DNA from: Salvelinus alpinus
Taxonomy: Eukaryota; Chordata; Actinopteri; Salmoniformes; Salmonidae
DNA length: 64,000 nucleotides
Assembly (NCBI RefSeq): GCF_045679555.1
Contig: NC_092110.1
Coordinates: 5,142,390 to 5,206,389, forward strand
Direction of reading: 5' to 3'
Part shown: piece by piece, positions 45,898 through 56,812 of the stretch
Position numbering within the stretch: the stretch's first letter is position 1
How the letters are laid out: each line of letters begins with the position of its first letter
Position numbers and translations under genes: made by a program
Notes under the pieces: generated by a model
What the model saw: only the letters and a program-made list of their open reading frames with translations
The model's database searches: none
Told to the model about the DNA's origin: nothing

Positions 45898-47364
45898 ATG
45901 AACCCAGAGGCAGCCAGTACCCAGGACTTTTTTCCCATGCTGTCCCACCACGAGGGGACTGTCCAACGTCACGAAGCTGCTCTGGTTCAGCAAGAGGCCT
46001 TAATGGCTGGACATTCTCAACTTCTGTCGGAGATGATGACTTCCATAAAGCAGATTTCTGATCAACTTTCTCCTGCAACCGCTTCTGCTCCAGTTCATCA
46101 GATTCAAGTGCCCGTGGCAGTTAACCCCCTGGCTGAACCTCGTCTGCCGCCTCCCCAACGGTTCTCAGGTGATCCGAGTGGTTGTAAGGGGTTTTTCACC
46201 CAATGTTCTCTCTCCTTCGAGCTGCAACCCTCGTCATTTCCCACCGACCGGTCCAAGATAGCATATATCATCACCCTGCTGTTGGAAAAAGCCCTAGCCT
46301 GGGCTACTGCTGTGTGGGATGCCCAAAGTCCCTGCTGTGCCAGCTACTCTACCTTTGCTGATGAATTCAAGCGAGTGTTTCAAGGTCCTACCAGCGGTCC
46401 TGACTCAGCCAAACAGCTCCTGACTCTCCGCCAAGGTCGGTGCAGCGTGACGGACTATGCCATCCAGTTCCGCACGGTGGCAGCAGCGAGTGGCTGGAAT
46501 GATGAGGCGCTCACAGTGTGCTTTTTGAAGGGTCTTTCCGACACCATCCAAGATGAACTGGCCACTCGGGAACCACCGGACAACCTCGAGTCCCTGATCA
46601 AGTTGGCTTCACGCATAGACCAGCGTCTGAGAGAGAAAGAGCTCAACCGTAGATCTCTCACCCTAGCTCCTATCGGTCCCAGCTCTGAGTCTCCACCTTT
46701 ATCCCCGCTGACTCCACCAGAACCCATGCAGGTTGGACGCATCTCCCAGGCTGAGAGAGACCGCCGGATGAGGGAGCGATGCTGTCTATATTGCGGCAAA
46801 CCGGGCCATTTCCTCTCCACGTGTCCCGGGCTCCAGGGAAAACGCACTCTCCCGTGCAGGCCTGGGAGGACTGTAACGGGAAACATAACCTCCTCCCATC
46901 CATCCAACTCCCGCCTGCTCATTCCAGTTACCCTTTCCTGGGACAACCACGAGCTTCCCCTTCAAGCCTTGGTAGACTCTGGAGCCGCAGGTAACTTCAT
47001 AGATGGTGTCTGGGCGAAGGAGAATGGCGTTCCCTCTGAACCTCTAAGTGACCCCATAAGGGTTACTACGTTGGATGGAAGCCCTTTGGGATCTGGACTT
47101 GTCACTCGTGTCACTACCCCCTTGCGTCTTTCAGTTTCCCAACACCAGGAAGTGATGAACTTTCATCTGATCTCCTGTTCCGAGTTCCCTCTCGTCCTTG
47201 GATACCCCTGGCTTCACAGCCATAACCCTCACATCGACTGGTCTGTGGGCACTATCAAGCAGTGGGGTCCTACGTGCCAAGCCACTTGTATCTTCCCAAG
47301 TTCCCCGAGTTCCCCTCCCGAGTCTCTAGAATCCATCGACCTGTCCCGAGTTCCCGAGTGTTAG
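45898..47364 (+). CDS. gag: Gag fused to protease, ends at a premature stop (element 3)
   Basis: 488 codons. Gag as in element 2 (zinc knuckle [14 protein letters not shown]). At about 46838-46845 the heptamer region reads GGGAAAAC, with one A more than in element 2, so gag runs directly into pol without frameshifting. The protease region [14 protein letters not shown] follows (Asp at about 46975). The frame stops at TAG 47362-47364; element 2 has TAC (Tyr) at this place. Without the stop the frame would continue through pol. Confidence 0.93.
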   Translation: MNPEAASTQDFFPMLSHHEGTVQRHEAALVQQEALMAGHSQLLSEMMTSIKQISDQLSPATASAPVHQIQVPVAVNPLAEPRLPPPQRFSGDPSGCKGFFTQCSLSFELQPSSFPTDRSKIAYIITLLLEKALAWATAVWDAQSPCCASYSTFADEFKRVFQGPTSGPDSAKQLLTLRQGRCSVTDYAIQFRTVAAASGWNDEALTVCFLKGLSDTIQDELATREPPDNLESLIKLASRIDQRLREKELNRRSLTLAPIGPSSESPPLSPLTPPEPMQVGRISQAERDRRMRERCCLYCGKPGHFLSTCPGLQGKRTLPCRPGRTVTGNITSSHPSNSRLLIPVTLSWDNHELPLQALVDSGAAGNFIDGVWAKENGVPSEPLSDPIRVTTLDGSPLGSGLVTRVTTPLRLSVSQHQEVMNFHLISCSEFPLVLGYPWLHSHNPHIDWSVGTIKQWGPTCQATCIFPSSPSSPPESLESIDLSRVPEC

Positions 47365-50181
47365 CATGACCTCAAACCGGTATTTAGCAAACAGAGGGCC
47401 ACCAAACTACCACCCCATAGACCTTACGATTGCCCCATCGACCTGTTTCCGGGCACCTGCCCCCCCAGGGGTCGGATCTTTTCCCTATCTCCTCCCGAAC
47501 GAGCTGCTATGGATACCTACATCAAGGACGCTCTGGCAGCAGGCCTCATGCGTCCATCCACCTCGCCGGCGGGAGCAGGGTTTTTCTTTGTGGCCAAAAA
47601 AGACGGGGGATTACGTCCTTGCATCGACTACCGGGGACTTAATGCCATAACCGTCCGTAACCGCTACCCGCTACCCCTTATGGCCACAGCCTTTGAGCTG
47701 CTCCAGGAAGCAGTGGTCTTCACTAAGCTTGACCTGCGGAACGCATACCATCTTGTGCGGATCAAACCCGGTGACGAGTGGAAGACCGCTTTCAACACGC
47801 CTACTGGTCACTACGAATACTTGGTGATGCCCTTCGGCCTGACCAACGCCCCGGCTGTGTTCCAAGCGCTCATAAACGATGTGCTTAGGGATATGCTTAA
47901 CATTTTCGTGTTTGTTTACTTGGATGACATCCTCATCTTTTCGAGCTCCCTTCAAGAACACACTAAGCATGTCAGACAAGTGCTCAAACGCCTCCTAGAC
48001 AGCCATTTGTACGTTAAGCCGGAAAAGTGTGAATTCCATTCCTCTCGAGTACAGTTCCTGGGATTTGTAGTGGAACCCGGTCGAGTCCAGATGGACCCCA
48101 AGAAGGTAGGGGCGGTAGCAGATTGGCCCACCCCCAAGTCCGTTAAGGAAGTTCAGCGTTTCCTGGGCTTCACTAACTTCTACCGCAAGTTCATCAAGAA
48201 CTTCAGCTCGGTGGCAGCCCCTCTCTCAGCTTTAACCAAGGGTGGCAACACAAGGTTTCTGTGGGGAAGAGAAGCTGAGACGGCCTTCCAAGGACTCAAG
48301 CAGCGCATCCTCTCTGCTCCCATCCTGACACTACCGACGGCGGATGAACCTTTTGTGGTGGAGGTAGACGCATCAGAGGTTGGTGTTGGAGCTGTCCTGT
48401 CTCAGAGGGGTGAAGACAAGAGGCTTCATCCTTGCGCCTTCTTCTCTCACCGGCTTACCCCGGCCGAGAGGAATTACGATGTGGGGGATCGTGAACTCCT
48501 AGCGGTTAAGATGGCATTGAAGGAATGGAGACACTGGCACGAGGGGGCTTCTCAACCGTTTCAAGTGCTTACGGACCACAAAAATCTGGAGTATATCCAG
48601 CAGGCGAAGCGGTTGAACTCCAGACAAGCTCGATGGTCTCTTTTCTTCAGCCGATTCCAGTTTATTCTCACCTATAGACCCGGGTCGAAGAATCTCAAAC
48701 CGGATGCCTTGTCACGAGTCTACTCTCCTGCCATTCGAGAAGATACTGACATGACTGTTCTTCCTGCCGCTAAGATCGTGGCTCCGATCTCGTGGCAAGT
48801 GGAGGATACCGTGAAACAAGCTCAAGCCATCGAACCGGGCCCTGGAGGAGGTCCTGCTAATCGGTTGTTTGTTCCCAAGGCAGCAAGGTCCCAAGTCCTT
48901 CTGTGGGGGCACTCCTCTCGCCTCACCTGTCACCCGGGCGTAGGTCGCACCTTGGAGTTCATCCAGCGTAAGTTCTGGTGGCCCACCATAAAAGAAGACG
49001 TTGCCACTTTCGTCAAGGCCTGTTCCGTGTGCTGCCAGGGCAAATCTTCTCACCTCCGCCCTCAAGGACTCCTTCACCCTTTATCTATTCCCCACCGACC
49101 CTGGTCCCATATCTCGCTGGACTTTATTACTGGCCTTCCTCCGTCCCATGGTAATACTACGATCCTAGTCATCATCGACAGGTTTTCTAAGGCGGCCAGG
49201 TTTGTTCCCTTGACCAAATTACCTTCTGCCAAGGAAACAGCTGAGTTGGTGATTAACCATGTGTTCCGAGTCTTTGGCATCCCGCAAGATATGGTTTCCG
49301 ACAGAGGTCCCCAGTTCGCCTCAAGGTTTTGGAAGGCCTTCTGCCAACTCATAGGGGCCACGGCCAGTTTATCTTCAGGGTACCATCCGGAGTCCAACGG
49401 CCAAACTGAGAGGATGAATCAGGAGCTGGAAACCACCCTCAGATGTATGGTTTCCAACAACCCATCCACATGGTCATCCTTCATTGTTTGGGCTGAGTAC
49501 GCGCACAACACCTTGTGCTCCTTCTCCACTGGTATATCCCCGCACGAGTGTCAGTTTGGCTATGCTCCTCTATTGTTCCCGGACCAGGAGGCAGAAGTCA
49601 GAGTGCCTTCAGCCTCGAGGTTCATCAGACGCTGTCGGCTTACGTGGAAGAAGGCCCGTCTTAATCTTCTGCGTTCCTCTCAGCAGTACCAACGACAAGC
49701 CAACAGACGTCGCCGTCCCGGTCCTACCCTGTACCCCGGCCAGAGAGTATGGCTCTCAACAAAAAACGTACCGCTACGGGTGGAGTCTCGCAAGCTGTCC
49801 CAGAGATTCATCGGACCCTTTAAGATTGCCAGGAGAGTCAATCCCGTTACTTTTCGCCTGCACTTACCCAGATCCCTTAAAATCAATCCCACATTTCACA
49901 TTTCTTTATTAAAACCTGTTGTTTTTTCTCCCCTTATTCCGGCAGGCAGACCTCCCCCTCCGCCCCGTGTCATAGGAGGCCAGTCGGCTTATACCGTCCA
50001 CCGGATACTGGACTCCCGCCGGGTGCAGCGGTCCTGGCAGTATCTGGTGGACTGGGAAGGCTACGGTCCCGAGGAGCGCTCCTGGGTTCCTGCCAAGGAC
50101 ATACTGGACCCTGACCTCATTCGTCAGTTCAGGGCCCTCCACCCTGAGAAGGCTGGTAGGAACGTCAGGAGCCGTTCCTAG
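47365..50181 (+). pseudogene. pol: Pol remainder of element 3: RT-RNaseH-INT-chromodomain
   Basis: Same frame as the preceding ORF and open to 50181; its first Met is at 47509. RT YLDD at about 47917, RNase [20 protein letters not shown], integrase core at about 49120, 49300 and 49408 (DD35E), GPF motif, chromodomain ([34 protein letters not shown]). Versus element 2 there are scattered changes, such as WRHWHEG instead of WRHWLEG in RNase H. All domains seem undamaged, but they lie behind the stop. Confidence 0.9.
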
Positions 50182-50192
50182 GAGGGGGATTC

Positions 50193-50634
50193 TGTCAGGT
50201 TTTGGCCAGGACTGTTCTGGTTTTTTGTCACTAGATGTCCCCATTGCACCTTTTTTGTACCTTTTGTTTTTCCCTTGCTCTATTATTGTTTGCACCTGTA
50301 TGTCGTTCCCTTGTTAGTATTTAATCCCTGTGTGTTCCTTAGTTCCTTGCTCAGTGTTTGTATGTTAGCACCCAGCCCCAGCCCAAGCCTTGTTGTGAAC
50401 ATATATTTTTCTCTTGTTGGATTTTCCAGAGGTTCTCTGGTTTTGTTCTTTTGTATTTTGGATTAGTCTTTTAGGTTTGTTTTTTCCCTTGCTGTTTTTA
50501 CCACTTTGTGGATTTTCTTTGTATTTTGGAAGTTATCTATTTTTTATTAAACCACCATCTCTAGTACTGCTGTGTCTGCCTCGTCTTCTGGGTTCTGCCG
50601 ATTTAGTGACTGTTTCTCGCACCGGGTCCTGACA
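50193..50634 (+). repeat. 3' LTR of element 3
   Basis: 442 bp, preceded by the polypurine tract AGGAGGGGGATTC (50180-50192). Confidence 0.93.
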
Positions 50635-50639
50635 GTGAT

Positions 50640-51760
50640 GTTGATGAAAATCTCTGGCCAGACCAACAAAAGCGACAGGATGTCCACCAAGAAGATGGGA
50701 ACTTGTAGTGTTACGTACTGTGAGGAGGTACAATATAATTTTTTTTACAGAACTACCGCAGGTTTTTTCACTGTTGCATTTGTTTTTTTTGGCATGGATG
50801 TCATTTTGTGGCAAATTTTCTGTTCACTATATATGACTTTACATGTAAGAAATATAAAAAAATGGACATGCAACTGTGAATTTTCTGTTTACATGTAACA
50901 CATTGCTACAAACAATAAATGTACTGTATACATACAAATGTGCATATCATTTTTCTGTGTTCCTCAGTATTGACTTTTCCCAGTAAACTTTTCCCTACTG
51001 TTGAAATCGGTATCTAAAAAGCTCAGTGTGATAACACAATAGCATTTAGCTAGACAAAACTGACCTTCTGGTATAGTACAGTAAGCAGTCAGTGTCAACA
51101 AAAAAGTAGAACAAAACTGAAATTTGGTGAAAAAATGAGGGAAGTTGGTCCCTCTCCTTGTTCGGGCGGCGTTCGGCGGTCGACGTCACCGGTCTTCTAG
51201 CCATCGCCGCTCCACCTTTCATTTTCCATTTGTTTTGTCTTGGTTTTCCGCACACCTGGTTCACATTCCCTCATCTGACTAAATGTATATTACCCTCTGT
51301 TCGAACCCATGTCTGTGTGTGGAATTGTTTGTTTGTTACGTGTGGTTCGCATCAGGCTGGTTTGCGCCGGGTATGTGTTTGACCCGTGTGTTTTGTTGAT
51401 TGTACCGTTAGTGTACTTTAAGAGTTATCGCTGTTTTCCTTGGGCATGAATAAAGTGCGCCTGTTATCACCCATCTCTGCTCTCCTGCACCTGACTTACC
51501 TTCAACCAGTTGCTCACATAGTGGCAAAGGCTCACACGATGATTAAAAAAAACATTTAATTTTGGTGGCATTGGCCAATTTACTGACACAATAACTAAGT
51601 TTTGAAGCATGAATTAAATGTTTTGTGGGAGTTACTACATTTTGCAGACATGCAATAGAGTTGTGATGTCCCATCAAACAGTTGTGACAATTGCACTTAC
51701 AGTTTAGAGAATGTTAAGACTGTTTCAAAAAATTAACCAAAGTGATTGAGAAAAACTGTA
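50640..51760 (+). mobile_element. 3' part of the DDE_3 transposon
   Basis: Begins with the last transposase codons (DENLWPDQQKRQDV), in frame with the part before the gypsy element when one target copy is removed. Non-coding 3' sequence follows. The likely end is near 51740-51760, where GTGATTGAGAAAAACTGTAA resembles a Tc1/IS630 terminus. An LTR fragment sits inside at 51139-51527. The matching left terminus was not found. Confidence 0.6.
51139..51527 (+). mobile_element. Gypsy LTR fragment
   Basis: AAGTTGGTCCCTCTCCTTGT, TTCGGGCGGCGTTCGGCGGT and AATAAAGTGCGCCTG have the layout of another gypsy LTR, distantly like the LTRs of element 4 (TTCGGGCGGTGCTCGGCGG in reverse). The terminal TGTCACGAC is lacking on the left. 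No target repeat seen. Confidence 0.65.
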
Positions 51761-52439
51761 AATCCCCTTCCCCTCAAGTTCCCTTCTCTCTTTCTCCAAC
51801 CCTCTTCTCTCCTTTCTACTGATCGTCCTGCGCTGAGCCAGATTCTGTGCTGCAGCTGAATGAGCTGAACACACACCTGGCTGCAACCACAGCAAAGTGA
51901 GGGAGGTGACTGACTAGTAATGAAGTCATGTCTTCTGTGGCACACACACACACAGTCACCTGCGACAGCCAGCCAGTGAGACAGACACTCAGCAGCGAGA
52001 CAGCCTGATGGTTGGAACAAGGAGGCTTTTAAAAATAGTGAGCTCAGAGATAAGATGAACTAATGGTACTAATATTCTGGGAAACTCACAAAGCTCTGGG
52101 AAATAGCTTCTGGAGAATGTGTGTTTGTGTGTGTCCCCGTTCTTGGGCTGGGACCTGCAGAATGTGACCCATGTGCACAGGGTGTGTGTGTTTCCCTCCT
52201 CTCCCTATAACATGTTTTTCAGTGTGGAGTTTACATTGAACCGTCAAATGTCAAGGCACTGGTCATGAAATAAATGATTATATTAGCCCCCATCTCTCTC
52301 CATGGCCATTCAATCAGCCAGATAACTGATTTCAAATGTCAACGTCTGCCATTATCATGCACGCCAGTAGAAATTCCTACTCATCTTCAGTGAAAGAGCG
52401 CATTGTGAATCAAACAAACACTGCCTACTCGCCGAGTTG
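51761..52439. other. Upstream of crip2, no feature
   Basis: Mixed non-coding sequence with short CA and TG runs. Unique-looking; may contain distal regulatory sequence, but nothing specific is visible. Confidence 0.5.
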
Positions 52440-52711
52440 AGAAAAAAAAGGGGGAAAGGATAGGAGAAAGTGGGTGGTTGAGTCAGTGGCTGAGCGCTCC
52501 CGTCCCACTCCGTAGACATCACCGTGCTCTACCGACTCCCGCCGGATCAGTGACTGACCGCGCGCTGGACCAAAGAAGTGAGGCTCGAGAGGCGGGTTTT
52601 ATGCAAATGAGGCGCAGTGAGGAGACGCTCGAGCTTCAGTGAGACAGGACGAGCACTTTGTGAACACCACTTTCTTTGATCATTCGTCGATAAAAAATAA
52701 ATCATCGCAAC
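52440..52711 (+). promoter_or_regulatory. crip2 promoter region and 5' UTR
   Basis: Turns GC- and CpG-rich from about 52490. ATGCAAAT, a perfect octamer (POU-factor) motif, is at 52601-52608, preceded by GGCGGGTTTT. The start codon is 104 bases further on. No canonical TATA box; TTTTATG just before the octamer might serve. The exact transcript start is not deducible. Confidence 0.55.
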
Positions 52712-52754
52712 ATGGCTTCAAAGTGCCCCAAGTGTGACAAGACTGTGTATTTTG
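52712..52754 (+). CDS. crip2: Cysteine-rich LIM protein 2-like, coding exon 1
   Basis: ATG at 52712 opens MASKCPKCDKTVYF, with the first two zinc-binding cysteines of a LIM domain (C-x2-C). The exon stops one base into the next codon, followed by the donor GTAAGT. This N-terminus is that of CRIP2; CRIP1 and CSRP begin differently. The protein is a small adaptor of nucleus and cytoplasm. No exon 2 was found by reading to 64000, so intron 1 is at least 11.2 kb, or the gene is broken. Confidence 0.88.
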
Positions 52755-53479
52755 GTAAGTTACTTGATTTCCTGACTCTAATCTAGTTTGTGCACATGGT
52801 TAGTTGAGATTTATTCGCTAAATGACACCCGTGGGAAAGGATGCAAAGACTGCAACCTGCTACAGCTAGGCTAGCCACGTTATTATGTAGAACATGTCCT
52901 TACCCAAAATCACGACGTTTGTGGGTAGGCCTACAAGTTGGCACAGTTTGGCATTGTTTACAATAGCTAGCTAACGTTACTGTCATCACGACTAATTATC
53001 AAAGAGGACCAGCTTTTCTAAGCAGTAGTAAGTCTCTGCTTTGTTGTAAAAAAACGAATGATGCTAGCTAATATATCAAGTAAATTAAATGACTGGATTT
53101 GTTAATTGACTATACTCCATAGGTTATTTTCTAAATCCTACATGGTCCTTTAGTGTTCAGCCTGGCACGTTCCTAACAATCCTAAGGGTTACCCACGTTT
53201 AGAACAACAGTCTAGTGGACAAATCCTATGCAGTGTAAATACTGGAATGATAGTAGAGGATTGGACTAGCTAACGTTAGTGCCCGAAGAACATCCATTCA
53301 ATCTCACAATAACATCCTTGCCAAAATATGGGACATTTGTATGTATGCATAAAAAAAAAAAAAATGTAATCCTAAAATATTAAATGAATCGCTCAGTTGA
53401 CACAGAACTAGGACATAGCAGTAGTACATTTGTTGTGCTTTTGGGATATATACGCCTATGGCAGCTTTGGAGGTTGCCG
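52755..53479. other. crip2 intron 1, start, unique-looking
   Basis: AT-rich, with an A-run at about 53350-53363. No repeat recognised. Confidence 0.55.
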
Positions 53480-53555
53480 CTCAGTCAGTGTCCTTGCTCA
53501 CTCAGTCAGTGTCCTTGCTCATTCAGTCAGTGTCCTTGCTCACTCAGTCAGTGCC
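53480..53555 (+). repeat. 21-bp tandem repeat
   Basis: CAGTCAGTGTCCTTGCTCAC repeats about 3.5 times. The regular peptide in the overlapping frame is a by-product. Confidence 0.9.
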
Positions 53556-53725
53556 AAGTGTGTGATAATGCCATATGCTGAAAATACTCAATATGAAGGG
53601 AGGCAGTGTAGCCTAATTTTGTGGTCAAGCTGTTTCAGATGTACCAAACCTGCTGTTCTGTCAACCATATGCCCAGTCTGGACCACAAAGATACCAAACA
53701 ACTACTTTGGCAGTGTAGAACTGTG

Positions 53726-53729
<4 letters not shown>

Positions 53730-53791
<62 letters not shown>
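53730..53791. repeat. (CA)n microsatellite
   Basis: About 31 CA units. Confidence 0.98.
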
Positions 53792-53794
<3 letters not shown>

Positions 53795-54045
53795 TAAGTT
53801 TGTCATGATTAAATCAATCACCTGATCGCCGTGTGTGTGTGCGTGCTTGTGTTTTGCTGTCATCATGGAAAAAACACAGTTATTCCTGGCTAGTTCTCAT
53901 CCTATCTCTAACTACATCAAACACACACACACACACGCCATCTAGTACAGTGCTTGAAATGGTCATGGGTTCCAAATCAATTAAGTGGATGCGCCTGTTA
54001 TATAATAACAATCGGTGCACATGGCAGCTGCTCCTCATCCTATGG

Positions 54046-54535
54046 GCCAATAGGGCTGTGACAGGCATGGCATTTTGGATGACAGGTATTGGTCTACCAA
54101 ATAACCGTGGTCATCGTAATTTCCATTCGGATAACAAAACCAAAACAATTTTAAAGAAAATAAATATATATTTTAAAGACATTTTCTCTTCTTGTCCGCG
54201 CCTGACTGTATGTGCTGCTGCTGCAGGGAGGCATTGCCTAGGCAAGCAAAGACTGGTTTGCTAAAACACCTTGCTTGTTTCAGCAAGGTGCAACAAAGTT
54301 TCATCACGTTGTAGAGTCCATGTTACCTCAGAAACGGACTCAACAGCACAAGCGCCCGGGCGTCCCGTCTTCAGTCAGTTGTGCGTTCCACACAACAATA
54401 GGGCTGTGACGTTCCACACAACAACAACAAAAAACAATGTTTTTTTTAAACGGTTATGACTGTTATTTTATTTTCATGACGGTCTTCATCCAAAACCGTC
54501 AGTTACACGGTTATACGGTAATTGTGCCAGCCACA
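54046..54535. mobile_element. hAT-like non-autonomous element
   Basis: Left end AATAGGGCTGTGACAGGCAT; the right end, in reverse, runs through TTACCGTATAACCGTGTAAC and GACGGTTTTGGATGA. AATAGGGCTGTGACG recurs at about 54399. The ends are partly complementary (TTTTGGATGA on both arms). No coding. Confidence 0.5.
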
Positions 54536-54570
54536 CTCCCTCAAGTCATCAAGTCAGACAACTAGAAGCA

Positions 54571-55984
54571 TACAGGTGTAGGATCTTCATTTGAGCCAGT
54601 TTGCTGGAAATGTTAATTATTATGTGAATTGTAATTAATGGTCATTTTTGTAGGGCTGATACATTTTTTGTAAGGGAAAATCAAATTACAAACTTCAGAA
54701 GCCTTTTTTAAACCTCAAATGCACTGGAACAGTGGTCACCAACTGGTCGATCCTGATCGACTGGTCAATTTCCAAGGCATTTCTAGTCAATTGCCAAACA
54801 GTTCTGTAAAAAACAACTATGATAAAGCCTTGCTTTCCTTTTTGTTTTGTTTTTGTCTCGTGCTGTTGCCTGTAGGTGCATCCGATTCAGCTGCCCTGCG
54901 CACCAGATTGGCAAAGTTTTCCCATTTTGAATCATTTCATGTGTCTGAAGGTACAAACTCTGCCTTCCCGGCAGGCCCGGAGAGCAAATCAAGTGCACTA
55001 TAGGCCTACCGGTGGCCAATCGGATGGCTCAGATTAACGTGTCTGCAGTAGCGAGCCAGGCTTAAAAGAAAGCTACAGCAAAGTTTATACTGTGAGATTT
55101 CAAACCTTTTAAAACCCATGACTAGAGAGACTGTCAACGAACACAGCAAAGTGCTGCTGTTTTTATGATGTTGTTGTTTAACTTCTTACTCAACACTGTC
55201 AAAAAAATCTATTCAACACTTTTCTAGGCTATTAAAATGTGCGTTCTTCCAACACTGAGGCGGTAAGGAATGACAAGGAAAGTGTATCTATAGGCTTGCG
55301 TTGTTATCATTAGAGGCTTGGGTCTTTATTAGTATCGGGGAATATTTCACTTTCTCTGTTCATAGGAGTAACAACATGAATTTGTGCATGAGGCAGGAAT
55401 AATGCGGTGCGACTCGAGTTTCGCCATTAGCTGGAAGACGGTGACCCTTTTTGGTCAGCGGAGGAAAGGGAGAACGGAGGGACGTTGAGAGGCGAACCCT
55501 CAGTCTGCTGCTCTCTCCCTCCGCTGAGACTGACCATCAGATGCAGGCACCATCAGCCCAGTAAAGTATTTAAATGTATGCTCACTCAGCTGTGCCTCAC
55601 AAGTAATACAACAACGGATATATTACCGGAGTGATCATATAGCCTAGCTCAAATCTTTACATATTAAAAAAATAAATTCTCTGAACAACAATGCATTGGC
55701 AGGGCAATTCAAGCAAAGCCAATATAAGGTGCTAATATATTGGTCTTACTGCACAAACCTCATTGATACAGTACTGTTTTTAGTAGGTTAATGTTGCGTA
55801 GGCTTACATTTGTCTAAGTCATGGTTAAAAAATCTCAGCAGTACATTTCGGCTTGCATTTTGACTCAGAAAGTGATTTTGACTTAGAAAAGGTTGGTGAC
55901 CACTGCACGACACACTTTAAATGTCCTGCACTGCAGGAAAGTTCTTCTGCGAAAGTGTGATCAAATTAACATCCTACATCTGTA
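54571..55984. mobile_element. Salmonid MITE split by a hAT-like MITE
   Basis: Left end TACAGGTGTAGGATCTTCAT; right end, in reverse, TACAGATGTAGGATGTTAAT. Inside, AATTACAAACTTCAGAAGCC before 54729 and TGCACTGCAGGAAAGTTCTT after 55905 are typical of this MITE. Without the insert it is about 240 bp. Confidence 0.75.
54730..55905. mobile_element. hAT-like MITE nested in the previous one
   Basis: Starts CAGTGGTCACCAAC and ends with its exact reverse complement GTTGGTGACCACTG (14-bp terminal repeats). The adjacent eight bases (CACTGGAA and CACGACAC) match only in part. About 1.18 kb, no transposase frame. Confidence 0.8.
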
Positions 55985-56269
55985 CAGCAGGCAAATAAGA
56001 TTTGAGATGAGCATCAAATAAATGGCAATTTTCTAATCTTAGCAGTAATTTGATTGCTCCGCATTTATTAATATTTTTTTAATGTAACACACAGACAGGG
56101 AAACAGACAGACACACACAATGCGAGCACACAGAGGAAGGGGAACAGCCTATTGAAGTTATTTTTACCTGGACTGCGTGTGGTGGGGTGAAGTGTTCACA
56201 TCACAGTTGGGTGGAGTGCTGCCTCCTGCCTGGAGCATGCAGGTTTATCTGAAGTGCAGTATGGGGTTG
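55985..56269. other. crip2 intron 1, no feature
   Basis: AT-rich, with a short CAGACA/CACA run near 56095-56120. Confidence 0.5.
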
Positions 56270-56608
56270 GTGCTGGGGTTATGTGAACAGCTGATGCTGG
56301 GATTGTGTGAACAGCTGATGCTGGGGTTGTGTGAACAGCTGATGCTGGGGTTGTGTGAACAGCTGATGCCGGGGTTGTGTGAACAGCTGATGCTGGGATG
56401 TGTGAACAGCTGATGCTGGGGTTGTGTGAACAGCTGATGCTGGGGTTGTGTGAACAGCTGATGCTGGGGTTGTGTGAACAGCTGATGCTGGGGATGTGTG
56501 AACAGCTGATGCTGGGGATGTGTGAACAGCTGATGCTGGGGATGTGTGAACAGCTGATGCTGGGGTTGTGTGAACAGCTGATGCTGGGGTTGTGTGAACA
56601 GCTGATGT
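56270..56608 (+). repeat. 24-bp minisatellite
   Basis: About 14 copies of GAACAGCTGATGCTGGGGTT plus GTGT. One unit is a base short (about 56393-56402), which splits the open frame. Variants alternate GGGGTTGTG and GGGGATGTG. As 24 is a multiple of three, it gives a repeated eight-residue peptide, but there is no sign of a gene. Confidence 0.95.
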
Positions 56609-56812
56609 TTTTTATTTATTTAACCTTTATTTAACTAGGCAAGTCAGTTAAGAACAAATTCTTATTTACAATGACGGCCTAGGAACAATGGGTTAATTGC
56701 CTTGTTCAGGGGAAGAACGACATATTTCTACCATGTCAGCTCGGGGATTCGATCTAGCAACCTTTCAGTTACTGACCCAACGCTCTAACCACTAGGCTAC
56801 CTGCCACCCCAT
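56609..56812 (-). mobile_element. tRNA-derived SINE, minus strand
   Basis: In reverse it starts GGGTGGCAGGTAGCCTAGTG, with A box TAGCCTAGTGG and B box-like GATCGAATCCCCGAG wording, and ends in the salmonid tail (AATAAGAATTTGTTCTTAAC) and an AT-rich tract. Same family as 63411-63630. It lies at the end of the minisatellite. Confidence 0.88.

Larger units (their letters stand above)
45437..50634 (+). mobile_element. Ty3/gypsy chromovirus-type element 3
   Basis: 5198 bp, inserted in the DDE_3 transposase. LTRs are 442 bp each, with one difference seen (CTCATC versus CTCGTC near the end). GTGATG is present on both sides (45431-45436 and 50635-50640). The body is about as long as that of element 2 and very similar, but gag and pol share one frame and one stop interrupts it. 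The LTRs lack about 64 bp present in element 2. Confidence 0.96.

Noticed and set aside
53384..53726. Two frames with repeated SQCPCS or SVSVLAH
   Set aside because: By-products of the 21-bp tandem repeat.
56177..56634. Two frames with repeated LCEQLMLG, possibly a repeat protein
   Set aside because: The periodicity is the 24-bp minisatellite; no start context, splice sites or flanking coding sequence.
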